DNA of 64,000 nucleotides from Marinimicrobium sp038419845 (lineage in GTDB: Bacteria > Pseudomonadota > Gammaproteobacteria > Pseudomonadales > Cellvibrionaceae), in contig NZ_JBCAQT010000008.1 in assembly GCF_038419845.1 (NCBI RefSeq), forward strand, positions 148,188 through 212,187, given 5' to 3'. Under the pieces are notes generated by a model that was not told where the DNA came from, did not search any database, and saw only the letters and a list, made by a program, of their open reading frames with translations. A program made the position numbers and the translations under genes. Every line of letters begins with the position of its first letter. Within the stretch, counting starts at the first letter, position 1. This document shows, piece by piece, positions 26,701-35,634 of the stretch.

Positions 26701-26980
26701 TATTTTTATTATAGGATTTATAATAGTTATATTTTGCAATGTCGATCCTCGGTTCCTGGCAACCGCACTCTGCCCATAACCCCATAAATCCGCGCCCGGA
26801 GGTTAAACGATTTCACAATTGGCCCGATTCAGCTGCGACGGGACGCCGGATCTGGTATCTTGGCGGCTTACCAGGACTCCCACGAAGGTCACCCTAGCTC
26901 AATATAAGCAGGGGCGGTGAGACGGAATGTGCGCCAATCCATTTCTTTCACCGCCTCGGCATGAGGAACAGATCTAACCC

Positions 26981-27982
26981 ATGGCCACCATCAAAGACAT
27001 TGCCAATGCCGCCGGCGTTTCACTGGCGACAGTTTCACGCGTCATCAACGACGGGCCCAAGGTCGGAAAGGCGACGCGCGAGCGCATCAAGAAGATCATG
27101 GACGAGATGGGCTATAGGCCGAACGCCAACGCCCGCGCCCTGGTCAACAAGCGCAGTGCCTCCCTGGGTGTTGTCCTGGCGGAGCTGTCCGACCCGTTTT
27201 TCGCCACCCTGGCCCACGGTATCGAGAACACCACCCGCAAGCACAATGTCCAGATCCTCATGAGCTCCGGCTCCATCGAGATAGACACCGAACGACAGGC
27301 CATCGAAACTCTACTCGAGCACCGCTGCGAAGCCATGGTGGTGCACAGCAAGGCGCTGGACGACGACACTCTGGTGGAGCTGTCTCACCAGGTACCCGGC
27401 TTTGTGCTGATCAACCGCTATATTCCCGAGATTGCCAATCGCTGCGTCTGGCTCGATAACGTCGCGGGTGGACGGACCATGGCCAAATACGTGCTCAGCC
27501 AGGGCCACCGGGACATCGCTGTAATCAGCAGCCGCTATCAGATTGAAGACCCGGTGCAGCGGATTCAGGGGATTCGGGAAGAGCTGGAACAGGCGGGAAT
27601 ATCACTGCCAGACGCCAATATCGAATACAGCACGCCAGATCAGGAGGGTGGGGAGATCGCGGTCCAGAATCTGCTCGCCAAGGGCAAGCAGTTTACCGCT
27701 GTCCTGGCCTACAACGATGCCATGGCGTCCGGCGCCATGGCCATCCTGCAGGATCACGGTATCGGCGTGCCCAATGAGGTGTCGGTGATCGGCTACGACG
27801 ATGTGCTACTGGCGAAATACTGTCGCCCCAAACTCACCACCCTGCGCTACCCGGTGGAAGTCATGGCGATGCGCGCGGCCGAGCTGGCGCTGAGTTACGC
27901 CTCGGGCACCCACCCCGAGCCAGGTGTCACTTTCAAATACACCCCGACGATCGTGAAGCGCGAATCGGTGGTCAAGCGCTAG
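26981..27982 (+). CDS. LacI-family transcriptional regulator of galactose genes
   Basis: The DNA-binding domain is canonical (MATIKDIANAAGVSLATVSRVIN, hinge through RPNANARALV, residues 1-60). It is followed by a periplasmic-binding-protein-like effector domain (LGVVLAELSDPFF to the VIGYDD region). At 333 residues it is a standard GalR/GalS-type repressor. It is divergent from galETK, and LacI-type sites lie before galE and before the galactoside receptor. Galactose or a galactoside is the likely inducer. Its last four bases overlap the end of the convergent MFS gene. Confidence 0.9.
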   Translation: MATIKDIANAAGVSLATVSRVINDGPKVGKATRERIKKIMDEMGYRPNANARALVNKRSASLGVVLAELSDPFFATLAHGIENTTRKHNVQILMSSGSIEIDTERQAIETLLEHRCEAMVVHSKALDDDTLVELSHQVPGFVLINRYIPEIANRCVWLDNVAGGRTMAKYVLSQGHRDIAVISSRYQIEDPVQRIQGIREELEQAGISLPDANIEYSTPDQEGGEIAVQNLLAKGKQFTAVLAYNDAMASGAMAILQDHGIGVPNEVSVIGYDDVLLAKYCRPKLTTLRYPVEVMAMRAAELALSYASGTHPEPGVTFKYTPTIVKRESVVKR

Positions 27983-29181
27983 CTCTCCACCGGAGTTCGC
28001 CGCTCCATCCGCAGCGCGAAAGCAAAGAACACCAGCCCCGCTACGGCCGTGGTCGCCCCCACATACCCGGTGGAGCTCCAGCCGAAGCCCGCCGAAATGG
28101 CCAGGCCGCCCAGCATGGGACCGATGGCATTGGCGGTATTGAAGGCCGCGTGATGGGAGGCCGCCGCCAGGGTCTGGGCCCCCACGGCCACGTCCATCAG
28201 GTGGGTCTGCAGCGGCGGTGAGACGGCGGCGACGGTGCCCACCAGAAAGGTCACCATCAGGATGCTCCACAGCTCCGAGGTGGCGGAGGGGAAGATCAGA
28301 TACACCACCAGGCTCCAGAGCAGCGCCCCGCCCACCGCCTTGAACTGGAATCTGTCGAACAGCCAGCCCCCGAGAATATTACCCAGAAAGCCGCCGGCGC
28401 CAAAAACGGCCATGGCAATGGGAATCCAGCCTTTTTCCACTTCGGTGACATAGAGCAGGGTCGGAGCCAGGTAGCTGAAGACGCAGAAGACGCCGGCGAA
28501 TCCGGTGGCGCCGATCATCAGGGCCAGCCACACCTGGGGCCGGTGAAAGGCCTTGAGCTCCGCCGCCGCGCGGTTGCGCGGCTGCTGCCGGTCCAGGGGC
28601 AGGTAGATCACGATCAACACCACCGTCAGCAGGGACACCACCGACACCAGCACAAAAGCGTAGCGCCAACTGATGGATTGCCCCAGCCAGGTCGCCAGGG
28701 GGTTACCGATCAGCACCGCGAGGGTCAACCCGATCATCACCCGGCTGACCGCCTTGCCCCGATCCGCAGGCGGCGCCAGGCTCGCCACCACCAGCGCCGC
28801 CACCCCGAAGTAGGTGCCGTGGGGCAGGCCGGCGATAAAGCGGAAGGCCAATAAAGACTCATAGCTGGGCGCCAGGGCACTGGCGATATTGGCCAGGGTG
28901 TAGAAGCTCATCAGGCCGATCAGCAGGTGGCGCCGAAACAGGCGCGCGCCGAAGACCGCGAGCAGAGGCGCGCCCACCACCACACCCAGGGCGTAGCTGC
29001 TGATCACATGGCCCACCTGGGGCTCGCTGACCCCAAGGCCCTCGGCAATGCCCGGCATCAGCCCCATGGTGGCAAATTCGCCGGTGCCGATCCCGAAGCC
29101 GCCCACGGCCAGCGCGATTTCAATCAGCCACATCTGGGCTTTGGTCAGCGTGGGGCTGGAAGAGGCTTGAGGTTGAGTCAT
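27979..29181 (-). CDS. MFS transporter, DHA1 / AraJ-like
   Basis: This inner-membrane 12-helix carrier of about 400 residues has family motifs IGTGEFATMGLMPGIAEGL and LPHGTYFGVAALVVA, resembling AraJ/YdhP-type proton-driven exporters of sugars or drugs. The start at MTQPQASSS avoids a 49-residue hydrophilic extension that no relative would need. It is convergent with the LacI-type regulator and overlaps it by four bases. A galactoside-exporting safety valve is possible, but the substrate is unknown. Confidence 0.85.
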   Translation of the reverse strand: MTQPQASSSPTLTKAQMWLIEIALAVGGFGIGTGEFATMGLMPGIAEGLGVSEPQVGHVISSYALGVVVGAPLLAVFGARLFRRHLLIGLMSFYTLANIASALAPSYESLLAFRFIAGLPHGTYFGVAALVVASLAPPADRGKAVSRVMIGLTLAVLIGNPLATWLGQSISWRYAFVLVSVVSLLTVVLIVIYLPLDRQQPRNRAAAELKAFHRPQVWLALMIGATGFAGVFCVFSYLAPTLLYVTEVEKGWIPIAMAVFGAGGFLGNILGGWLFDRFQFKAVGGALLWSLVVYLIFPSATSELWSILMVTFLVGTVAAVSPPLQTHLMDVAVGAQTLAAASHHAAFNTANAIGPMLGGLAISAGFGWSSTGYVGATTAVAGLVFFAFALRMERRTPVES

Positions 29182-29420
29182 GGTTGAATCCGTCGTGTGC
29201 CACCCATACCCGTTATCGACGTCGTGAGGCATCTCGGGGCAGGTACTCGGGGCGACAGTGCTGATGAAAAGAGGGCGGCGGGCGACGACGCTCGCTACAA
29301 GGCGCGGCATTCTACAGCAAATAAGCACCGGGCGTCTTGAAGGCCGCCAGCTGGCACTGGCACCGACTCCTCCTCTATACTGGGTGGTTTTCCCAAGCCG
29401 ATCAACCCAAGGATTCCACT

Positions 29421-29804
29421 ATGACCAACCGCGCTGTGATTTACACCGAAAAGGCCCCGGAAGCCATTGGCACCTATTCCCAGGCGATCAAGGTCGACAA
29501 CACCGTCTACCTGTCCGGGCAGATTCCCCTGGACCCGGCCACCATGACTCTTGTCGAGGGCGGCTTTGAGGCCCAGGCCGAACAGGTTTTCAAAAACCTG
29601 GCGGCCGTATGCGAGGCGGCGAATGGCAGCCTGAATCACGTCGTGAAGCTCAATTTCTACCTGACTGACCTGGCCAATTTTTCCGTGGTCAATGACGTGA
29701 TGGCCCGGCACTTCCGCGAGCCCTTTCCCGCCCGCGCTGCTGTGGGTATCAGCCAGCTCCCCAAGGGCGCACTGTTTGAAGCCGAAGGCATCATGGTGGT
29801 TTAA
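29421..29804 (+). CDS. ridA: RidA family enamine/imine deaminase
   Basis: It speeds hydrolysis of reactive enamines and imines such as 2-aminoacrylate. At 127 residues it is a normal family member. AIGTYSQAIKVDNTVYLSGQ and the C-terminal PARAAVGISQLPKGALFE contain the conserved active-site Arg and Glu region. The frame opens further upstream, but MTNRAVIYTEKAP is the usual N-terminus. It is monocistronic, ending in a strong terminator. Confidence 0.93.
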   Translation: MTNRAVIYTEKAPEAIGTYSQAIKVDNTVYLSGQIPLDPATMTLVEGGFEAQAEQVFKNLAAVCEAANGSLNHVVKLNFYLTDLANFSVVNDVMARHFREPFPARAAVGISQLPKGALFEAEGIMVV

Positions 29805-29813
29805 ACCCGGTAC

Positions 29814-29844
29814 AAAAAAGCCCACCGGCAGAGTGGGCTTTTTT
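29814..29844. terminator. Bidirectional terminator
   Basis: AAAAAAGCCCAC and GTGGGCTTTTTT pair around a 7-base loop, giving a GC stem with a T-run on each strand. It serves ridA and the convergent PEP-CTERM gene. Confidence 0.9.
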
Positions 29845-29897
29845 CTCTCGAGCATGACGGTGTTCCGTTGTACGGAAAACCGGCTGCTTTTCACATA

Positions 29898-30569
29898 CTA
29901 GCTTTTCTGGTCAAGCGCTCTGTCACGCAGTACACGGCGGGCACCCAACGCGAAGAGGCCTCCAAAAATCAGCCCCAATGATCCGGGGCCGGGAACCGAC
30001 GTCACGGGCGGGGCCGAGGTAATAGCGCCCACCGCGTCGATATCGGCACCGGCATAGGTCACATTGCTCGTGTTCTCATTGGGATCATCCTGTAAGCGCA
30101 CATAAGAAAACTGGGTAAAAGGGTCGATGCCCGCGTCCAACAGGTACGGGTCAATGTCGATACTTGAGGTTGAACCGAACACCTTGTCCAGACTGATGAA
30201 ATTTTCATTGTCGGTGCTGATCCAGACAAAGGTGTCTTCCACCAGCGGCCCCACTTCAAAAATGTGCAGGTCGGCACTGTCATCCCCACTTCCCGTCAGT
30301 GAGTTATCGGTGAACTCCAGGGTGACGTAGCCCCCCTGACCGAGGGAATAGGCCGAGCCGTCCGGCGCACCGATTGTCGCGGCCGGATCAAAGTTGCCCG
30401 CCGTGGGGGCCGGATCGCCGACAACCACATCCCGATAATCATCGGCAAAAGACACATCGCCATCTGGAAACGTGATGCCATCATAGGTAACGGTAGCCGC
30501 GTAAGCCGCCAGCGGCAGCTGGAACAAAAACACCGCCAGCCCAAATGCAAAGGAGTGTCTGATATTCAT
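29898..30569 (-). CDS. Secreted PEP-CTERM sorting-domain protein
   Basis: A signal peptide (1-25, ending AAYA) is followed by an acidic, Asp/Ser-rich extracellular domain of about 165 residues. The protein ends in a PEP-CTERM-type tail: VPGPGSLGLIFGGLFALGARR, a hydrophobic helix and basic residues. Such tails are recognised by exosortase, which trims and releases or anchors the protein at the envelope. The exact Pro-Glu-Pro is degenerate here (PGPGS). No exosortase gene is visible in the window. The ectodomain has no motif I recognise. It is convergent with ridA. Confidence 0.75.
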   Translation of the reverse strand: MNIRHSFAFGLAVFLFQLPLAAYAATVTYDGITFPDGDVSFADDYRDVVVGDPAPTAGNFDPAATIGAPDGSAYSLGQGGYVTLEFTDNSLTGSGDDSADLHIFEVGPLVEDTFVWISTDNENFISLDKVFGSTSSIDIDPYLLDAGIDPFTQFSYVRLQDDPNENTSNVTYAGADIDAVGAITSAPPVTSVPGPGSLGLIFGGLFALGARRVLRDRALDQKS

Positions 30570-30901
30570 AGAGAATCCTCTCCTGTATGTCTATTTTCCT
30601 GAATGATAAAGCGCACATTCGAACGCCCTGCTCAGTTTCGCAAGTAACATGCCATGAAAGAAACACCCGCATTTTCAGGCAGTTATGGCGTGGAGAAAAA
30701 TAGGCAGGGCCCATTGTGTAAAGTAATCTGACGATGTTTGGCGCTGTCGACCAATCGTAAAGTCGCGCTCCCACGGATGGCTTCAATAGTGGTTGACTCT
30801 TCACGGCAATGGGGATAGCTTCTTGCCAAGTAAAGAGCTTCTTGCTAGGTAAAGAGCTTCTTTTCAGGCAGCAGGCAAACATTCTCAAAAAGGATACTGA
30901 C
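30570..30901. other. Intergenic region with tandem repeat
   Basis: It separates two divergent genes and should hold both promoters. Apart from the 19-bp tandem repeat at 30817-30862, nothing distinctive was seen. Confidence 0.5.
30817..30862 (+). repeat. 19-bp tandem repeat, 2.4 copies
   Basis: AGCTTCTTGCCAAGTAAAG is followed directly by AGCTTCTTGCTAGGTAAAG (two mismatches) and a third partial AGCTTCTT. It lies 40 bases before the DUF3185 start, in the leader or promoter. Copy-number change could affect expression. Confidence 0.7.
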
Positions 30902-31105
30902 ATGAAAACAGAAAAACTGGTGGGCTTGATATTGCTGGTGGTGGGCCTGATCCTGTTGTACTTCGGATATCAGTCGTCACAGTCGGTGGGAGATCAGATC
31001 TCCGAGACGATCACCGGGCGATTTACCGATGAAACCACCTGGTTTCTGGTGGGGGGCGCCGCCGCCACAGTGGCCGGTATTTTTCTGGCGTTCATCAGAA
31101 AATAA
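30902..31105 (+). CDS. Small membrane protein, DUF3185 family
   Basis: A 67-residue protein with two hydrophobic helices: LVGLILLVVGLILLYFGY near the N-terminus and FLVGGAAATVAGIFLAF near the C-terminus, separated by a polar SQSVGDQISETITGRF segment. The pattern matches DUF3185 proteins found in many gammaproteobacteria, of unknown role. AAGGATACTGAC precedes the ATG. A longer frame opens upstream but has no ribosome binding site. Confidence 0.8.
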   Translation: MKTEKLVGLILLVVGLILLYFGYQSSQSVGDQISETITGRFTDETTWFLVGGAAATVAGIFLAFIRK

Positions 31106-31156
31106 TTGTCCCGGAGCGAAGACGCCTACCGCTGACGGGAATGCACCTTTACGTGG

Positions 31157-32053
31157 TTATTGGCTGAACGTATTCGCCCCGCGCAGCATGGCGAGCACCA
31201 GCTCCTCGGCATCGAATTTGGTCAGCGCCTCATTGGCGCCGACCTGATGAGCGTAGCTAACGCTCATCTCGCTGTTGAGTGAGGTGTGGAGAATGATATA
31301 GGCACGACTCAGGGCCTTGTCGTCTCGCACGCTGAACGCCAGCTCGTAACCATCCAGCCCCGGCATTTCAATATCGCTGACCAGAATGTCAATCGGTGCG
31401 TTTTCATTGGCCGCCTCGCGCATGGTCTGCAGGGCGGCATTGCCATTGGTCAATACCTGGTAGGGGATGTTGATGCTGTCGAGCGCATCCTGAAGCTGCT
31501 TGCGCGCCACATGGGAGTCATCCACCAGCAGAATCCTGAGCGGTTTGAGTTGTTCGCGCTGCACATCGGTGAGCGCCGCCCGCCGGCTGGCGGAGGGATC
31601 GGGATACACCTTGGAGAACAACAACTCCAGATCGAGCAGTTGCACCGCCTGCTCCTCCAGCATGTACAGACCGGTCACATAGGCGTTTTTGCCGAGCATG
31701 CTCGGGGGCGATTTCACCTCCCTCCAGTTGGCATCCACAATCCGGTCGATGCCGCGCACCATGAAGCCGATGTCCTTGCGCTGGCAGTCGGTGACAATGA
31801 TCGAGCCCTGGCGCATTTCATCTTCGCTGAGCCCCCGATAGCCCACCGCCGCCGCCATGTCGATGACCGGGATGGTTTTACCGCGCACCGTGATCATGCC
31901 CAGCACCGCCGAGTGATCCTGCAGCACCCGGTTGAACCGCTGAAAGGGGATGATTTCCCGAACCTTCAGAGTGCCAATGGCGAAGACCTGGCTGGGTGTC
32001 AGCTTGAAAAGCAGCAATTTCTGCGCGTGTTGGGCCGTACCGTTCATGGACAC
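31157..32053 (-). CDS. cheV: Chemotaxis coupling protein CheV (CheW domain plus receiver)
   Basis: This is a cytoplasmic adaptor linking chemoreceptors to CheA. An N-terminal CheW-like domain (about residues 10-155, VREIIPFQRF, GMITVRGKTIPVIDM) is joined to a receiver domain (about 172-295) with acidic pocket Asp178/Asp179, phosphoacceptor Asp227 in VSDIEMPGLDG, Thr257 and Lys279. All key receiver residues are intact, so phosphorylation by CheA is plausible. At 298 residues it is standard. No other chemotaxis gene lies nearby. Confidence 0.93.
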   Translation of the reverse strand: MSMNGTAQHAQKLLLFKLTPSQVFAIGTLKVREIIPFQRFNRVLQDHSAVLGMITVRGKTIPVIDMAAAVGYRGLSEDEMRQGSIIVTDCQRKDIGFMVRGIDRIVDANWREVKSPPSMLGKNAYVTGLYMLEEQAVQLLDLELLFSKVYPDPSASRRAALTDVQREQLKPLRILLVDDSHVARKQLQDALDSINIPYQVLTNGNAALQTMREAANENAPIDILVSDIEMPGLDGYELAFSVRDDKALSRAYIILHTSLNSEMSVSYAHQVGANEALTKFDAEELVLAMLRGANTFSQ

Positions 32054-32153
32054 TCTCTATCAGACCGCAAATCCGGGGAAGCAAAGAGTCTATCGACCGA
32101 ATCAGCCGATACCTTAGAATCAAGGAGGATTTTAGTGCCACCTCACCCGGAGA

Positions 32154-33158
32154 TCACGCCACTTTGCCGCCTTTGGCCAGGGTGGCGGTGGTTTCCGAGA
32201 CCGGGGGCAGGGGTTCGGCAAAGGCTTCCACGGCATAGTCGACGCGCGATTCCGGCGTTCTGTGCTTTCCGGCTTTGATGCTTTCGATATGACGCAGGCG
32301 CGGCAGCAGCCCCAGGCCATTGGCCACCTGAATGGAGAGCCCCGGCCGGGCGTTGAGCTCCAGCACCTGGGGGCCGCGGCTTTTGTCGAGCACGATATCC
32401 GCCCCCATGTAGCCCAACCCCGTCATTTCATAGCACTGGGACGCCAGGACCATCAGTGCCCGCCAATCGGCCACCTGGATCTTGTCCAGCGGCTTGTGGG
32501 TATCCGGGTGCAATTTGATCGGCTGACCAAACTGGACGGCCTTGAGGCAGCGGCCAGTGGCAATATCCAGCCCGACGCCCACCGCGCCCTGGTGCAGGTT
32601 GGCCTTGCCGTCCGAGGCATGGGTGGCCAGGCGCATCATGGCCATGACCGGGTAGCCGCGAAAGACCACCACCCGAATGTCGGGGACGCCTTCGTGGGAG
32701 TAGCCATCGAAAATATTGTCGAACTCGATCAGCTCTTCCACGATCACCACATCGGGCTTACCGCCGAGCGAATAGAGTCCCGCCAGAGTGTTGGACATGT
32801 GGCGGCGGATCTCGTCGATGTCTATCTCCGCGCCGGATGACTTGATGAACCGGTCGCCCCGGCGGCCGGTAATCACCAGAATGCCCTTGCCCCCGGAGCC
32901 CTTCGCAGGCTTGACCACAAAACCGTCCAGCTCCTTGAGCGAGTCCTCAATCCGGTTGATGGCGAACTGCTCGCGCACCACAAACAGCAGGGCGGGGGAG
33001 GCCAGACCAAACTCCTCGGTCAACAATTTCGTTTTCAATTTGTCATCGACCAGCGGGAACAACCGACGCTCGTTGTAACGCCCGATGAAATCGCGATTGC
33101 GGCAGTTCATGCCCAGGATACCGAGCCTGGACAGGTGCCAGGGGCTGATCCATTTCAC
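32154..33158 (-). CDS. ATP-grasp alpha-L-glutamate-ligase-like (RimK-like) amidoligase
   Basis: This cytoplasmic ATP-grasp enzyme is expected to form an amide or peptide bond between a carboxylate and an amine. VVKPAKGSGGKGILV is the ATP-binding loop, VEELIEFD the adenine-contact segment, and GADIVLDKSRGPQVLELNARPG the metal-binding end of the fold. The 334-residue protein belongs to the RimK-like family that co-occurs with an inactive transglutaminase-7TM protein and a retropepsin-like protein. Its start overlaps the previous gene by four bases (ATGA), so the three are translationally coupled. The substrate is unknown. Confidence 0.9.
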   Translation of the reverse strand: MKWISPWHLSRLGILGMNCRNRDFIGRYNERRLFPLVDDKLKTKLLTEEFGLASPALLFVVREQFAINRIEDSLKELDGFVVKPAKGSGGKGILVITGRRGDRFIKSSGAEIDIDEIRRHMSNTLAGLYSLGGKPDVVIVEELIEFDNIFDGYSHEGVPDIRVVVFRGYPVMAMMRLATHASDGKANLHQGAVGVGLDIATGRCLKAVQFGQPIKLHPDTHKPLDKIQVADWRALMVLASQCYEMTGLGYMGADIVLDKSRGPQVLELNARPGLSIQVANGLGLLPRLRHIESIKAGKHRTPESRVDYAVEAFAEPLPPVSETTATLAKGGKVA

Positions 33159-34708
33159 GAGTCGCTCCCCCGGGCGTCATCCAGGCCCATGGCCCGGAAG
33201 CGGCGCAGCTCCGAGAGTTTATAGCCGGTGTACTGCCCCATGAGCATGATCAGGGCCAGCAGCACCAGGTTGAGCTCAGGGAAGTTGAAGCTCAGGTGGC
33301 TGGCCAGGGGCAGGCTCATCAACAGGTAGGCGAATACCGCCACCAGAAGACTGCCACCGCCCTGAATCAGTACCTCGTGCGGCCCCTCCTCTTCCCACAG
33401 GATCGACATGCGCTCGATGGTCCAGGCAATGATGATCATCGGGAAAAAGGTGATGGTCATGCCGGTGTTGAACCCCATCTGGTACCCCACCAGACTCAAG
33501 ACCGAGATCAGAAAAATCACCAGCACCACGATGGTGGCAATACGGGCGACCAGCAGCAGATTCAGGCGCGAGAGATAGCTGCGCATCATCAGTCCCAGCG
33601 CCACCACGGACACAAAGCTGATCAGACCGGGCAGCAGGGAGGTCTGCAAAAACGCCAGAGAAATCAGAACAGGCATGAAGGTACCCGAGGTTTTCAGCCC
33701 CACCATCACCCGCATGAACACCACCACCAGCGCCCCGAGAGGCAACAGAAACAGCAGCTTGAACATGCTCTGTTCTTCAATGGGCAACTGTTGCACCCCC
33801 AGCAGGGCAAAGGTGCTGTCCGCAAACTGGGCAACCGCCAGATCCTCGGCCGGGGCGGTCTGACGGATCATGGAAAAGCTCACCCCGGAGCGGGTGCCAC
33901 CGGTCACATCCAGCAGCGACTGTCCGCCCCGATGCCAGAGCACCAGGTTGTCCGGCACGCCCTGGGCGCCGGTCTGGGAGTTGAACAGCACCCATTGCTC
34001 CCCGTTGTAGGTCTCGACCATGGGAGTGAGCGTCTGACGGCGACGGGCATCTTCGAGCCGGAGCCCCATCACCTGACGGGCGGGAATCTCGGCCTGATTG
34101 AGAAGCTTCTCCAGCAATTCCGACCGGTTGTCGGTCTCTTCGAGCAGCAGCGACGCGTTCTGGTCGCCCGAGGCATTGTTCAGGCGCTTGATCAGCTCCC
34201 GGGTCAGGCTCTCGGGCGTACTGGAAGTTTCCACGGCCTGCGACAGTAACTGCTCGGCGGCCGTCCTCTGGGGCTCTTCCCAGAAAACATCTTTGGGTTG
34301 GGGTGATTCAGCCCGGCCTTCGGAGGTGTCTTCATCGCGCTCCCGATCGGGCACATCGGCAATCAACTGGGCTTTGTAGTACAGCGTCTGGGGCCCCTGG
34401 GCGTCGCGTTTGGACCATTCGCCCCGGCGGTCACCAGCCTGCTCGATCACCGAAAACCCGTAACCGGGAGAGGTGGCGTGTTCGGTGTGCAAACGGAAGC
34501 CCGGCGGAGTGTCTGGCAGGTCGAGACTGACCAATACCTCATCACCCGTGGCGATAAAGTCGACTCTAGCCTCAATCAGCCAGACCGGGCGACGCTCACC
34601 GGGGGTAAAGGGCAGTTCCATCTCCACATGCCGTGCCCAGGCGGTCGCCAGGCCAGTCACCACCAGCGCGGCCACAATCAGGTAAAAGGGGAGCCTGGAC
34701 TGGGTCAT
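33155..34708 (-). CDS. Inactive transglutaminase fused to seven transmembrane helices
   Basis: An N-terminal membrane segment (about 5-24) leads to a periplasmic part of about 290 residues. This contains a transglutaminase-like region (LTRELIKRLNNASGDQNASLLLEETDN to ARQVMGLRLED) without an evident Cys-His-Asp triad, consistent with the inactive family. The C-terminal half carries seven hydrophobic helices (FKLLFLLPLGALVVVF onward). At 517 residues it matches the family whose genes sit between an ATP-grasp ligase and a retropepsin-like protein. Four-base overlaps on both sides show tight coupling. It may hold or present a peptide across the inner membrane; this is inference. Confidence 0.88.
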   Translation of the reverse strand: MTQSRLPFYLIVAALVVTGLATAWARHVEMELPFTPGERRPVWLIEARVDFIATGDEVLVSLDLPDTPPGFRLHTEHATSPGYGFSVIEQAGDRRGEWSKRDAQGPQTLYYKAQLIADVPDRERDEDTSEGRAESPQPKDVFWEEPQRTAAEQLLSQAVETSSTPESLTRELIKRLNNASGDQNASLLLEETDNRSELLEKLLNQAEIPARQVMGLRLEDARRRQTLTPMVETYNGEQWVLFNSQTGAQGVPDNLVLWHRGGQSLLDVTGGTRSGVSFSMIRQTAPAEDLAVAQFADSTFALLGVQQLPIEEQSMFKLLFLLPLGALVVVFMRVMVGLKTSGTFMPVLISLAFLQTSLLPGLISFVSVVALGLMMRSYLSRLNLLLVARIATIVVLVIFLISVLSLVGYQMGFNTGMTITFFPMIIIAWTIERMSILWEEEGPHEVLIQGGGSLLVAVFAYLLMSLPLASHLSFNFPELNLVLLALIMLMGQYTGYKLSELRRFRAMGLDDARGSDS

Positions 34709-35499
34709 TCATCTTCCTCCCGACCATTGTTCGAGGACTCGGGCGGTCTGGGCTCGGTGACATTGTCCTGGGCAACATCCACCAACATGAGATCCCGCAG
34801 GACATTGCGGCCGATCAGCAGGGGTTGGTCCAGATGGCTGCGATTGGTCAGGGTGAACTCCGCCACCTGGGTCATGCTGCCCATGGTGATTCGCATCTCG
34901 ACCACGGGGCGGCGCTCCGGCTCTTCGGAATTGGATTGGCTGATCAGGACTTTGCGCGAGCGCGGACGCTCCAGCTCGACCAGCTGATCCAGGTCCGGAT
35001 CGTGAATCTCAAAGCGCACCCAGTCTTCACCGTTGCGCTCGAAGATTTCAATATTCCGGGCGTCGAGTGAGGAAGTGTTTGCGCCGGTATCCACTCTGGA
35101 CTCCAGCGTGATGCCCAGATCAGTCAACATCACGTTTTCGGTCGCGCCCACAACGGTTTTGTCCAGACTGGCACTGGTCAGCGGCATTGCGCCCTGGCCC
35201 GGGTGACAGGCCTGATCGCTGCTTTCCCGGTCGAGGTCGGCCGTCGCGGTACGCATGAATTCGCGTAGCGCCGCGTCGCCTTCGCGCTGCAATTCCAGTG
35301 TCTGACGCAATAGCTCGAGCGTCTCGGCCAGCTGTTGCTGCTGCTCATCCGCCTGAGTCTGGCGCGACTGCTGCGCCAACAGACATTGATCGGCCGCCTC
35401 CATATCCGCTTTTTTCACCAGCAAGTGCTGCGAGCTGCAGCCCATCATCAGAAACAGACAAGTGGAAAAACTTATGATTTTGGACAAGTGGAGGCTCAT
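34705..35499 (-). CDS. Retropepsin-like lipoprotein (RimK-associated protease family, PF05618)
   Basis: A lipobox ending LFLMMG|C with Cys21 marks a lipoprotein. Residues 36-90 are Gln/Leu-rich and probably form a coiled coil. The C-terminal domain is the RimB/retropepsin-like fold once called ATP-dependent zinc protease: RVDTGANTSSLDA supplies the aspartic DTG motif (Asp137) and LLIGRNVLRD the second conserved strand. Whether it cleaves peptide bonds, for example the product of the ligase, is not shown. It is the first gene of the three-gene operon. The N-terminal coiled coil could anchor it near the cell wall or a partner. Confidence 0.88.
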   Translation of the reverse strand: MSLHLSKIISFSTCLFLMMGCSSQHLLVKKADMEAADQCLLAQQSRQTQADEQQQQLAETLELLRQTLELQREGDAALREFMRTATADLDRESSDQACHPGQGAMPLTSASLDKTVVGATENVMLTDLGITLESRVDTGANTSSLDARNIEIFERNGEDWVRFEIHDPDLDQLVELERPRSRKVLISQSNSEEPERRPVVEMRITMGSMTQVAEFTLTNRSHLDQPLLIGRNVLRDLMLVDVAQDNVTEPRPPESSNNGREEDE

Positions 35500-35634
35500 G
35501 GGTCCCTTCCAGAATATGTGGTTTGGCCAGGATCAGTGGTTTGGCGTCATGCGCCGGCAATGTATTGATTGTAACTCACTCGGATAGCGCCGGCGTGACA
35601 TGGCCAAAATCCGGATCCGTTAAATGGCGTAAAG

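Larger units (their letters stand above)
26540..26980. other. Divergent control region between galE and the LacI-type regulator
   Basis: It holds the galE-proximal operator-like site and a 9-bp-arm palindrome. A strongly AT-rich stretch (26680-26735) probably contains promoters. A GGCGGTGA/TCACCGCC inverted repeat (26913-26955) lies in the regulator's leader. No gene is seen. Confidence 0.55.

Noticed and set aside
33296..34249. 317-codon frame antisense to the transglutaminase-7TM gene
   Set aside because: The translation is a His/Gln-rich string with no structure expected of a protein.
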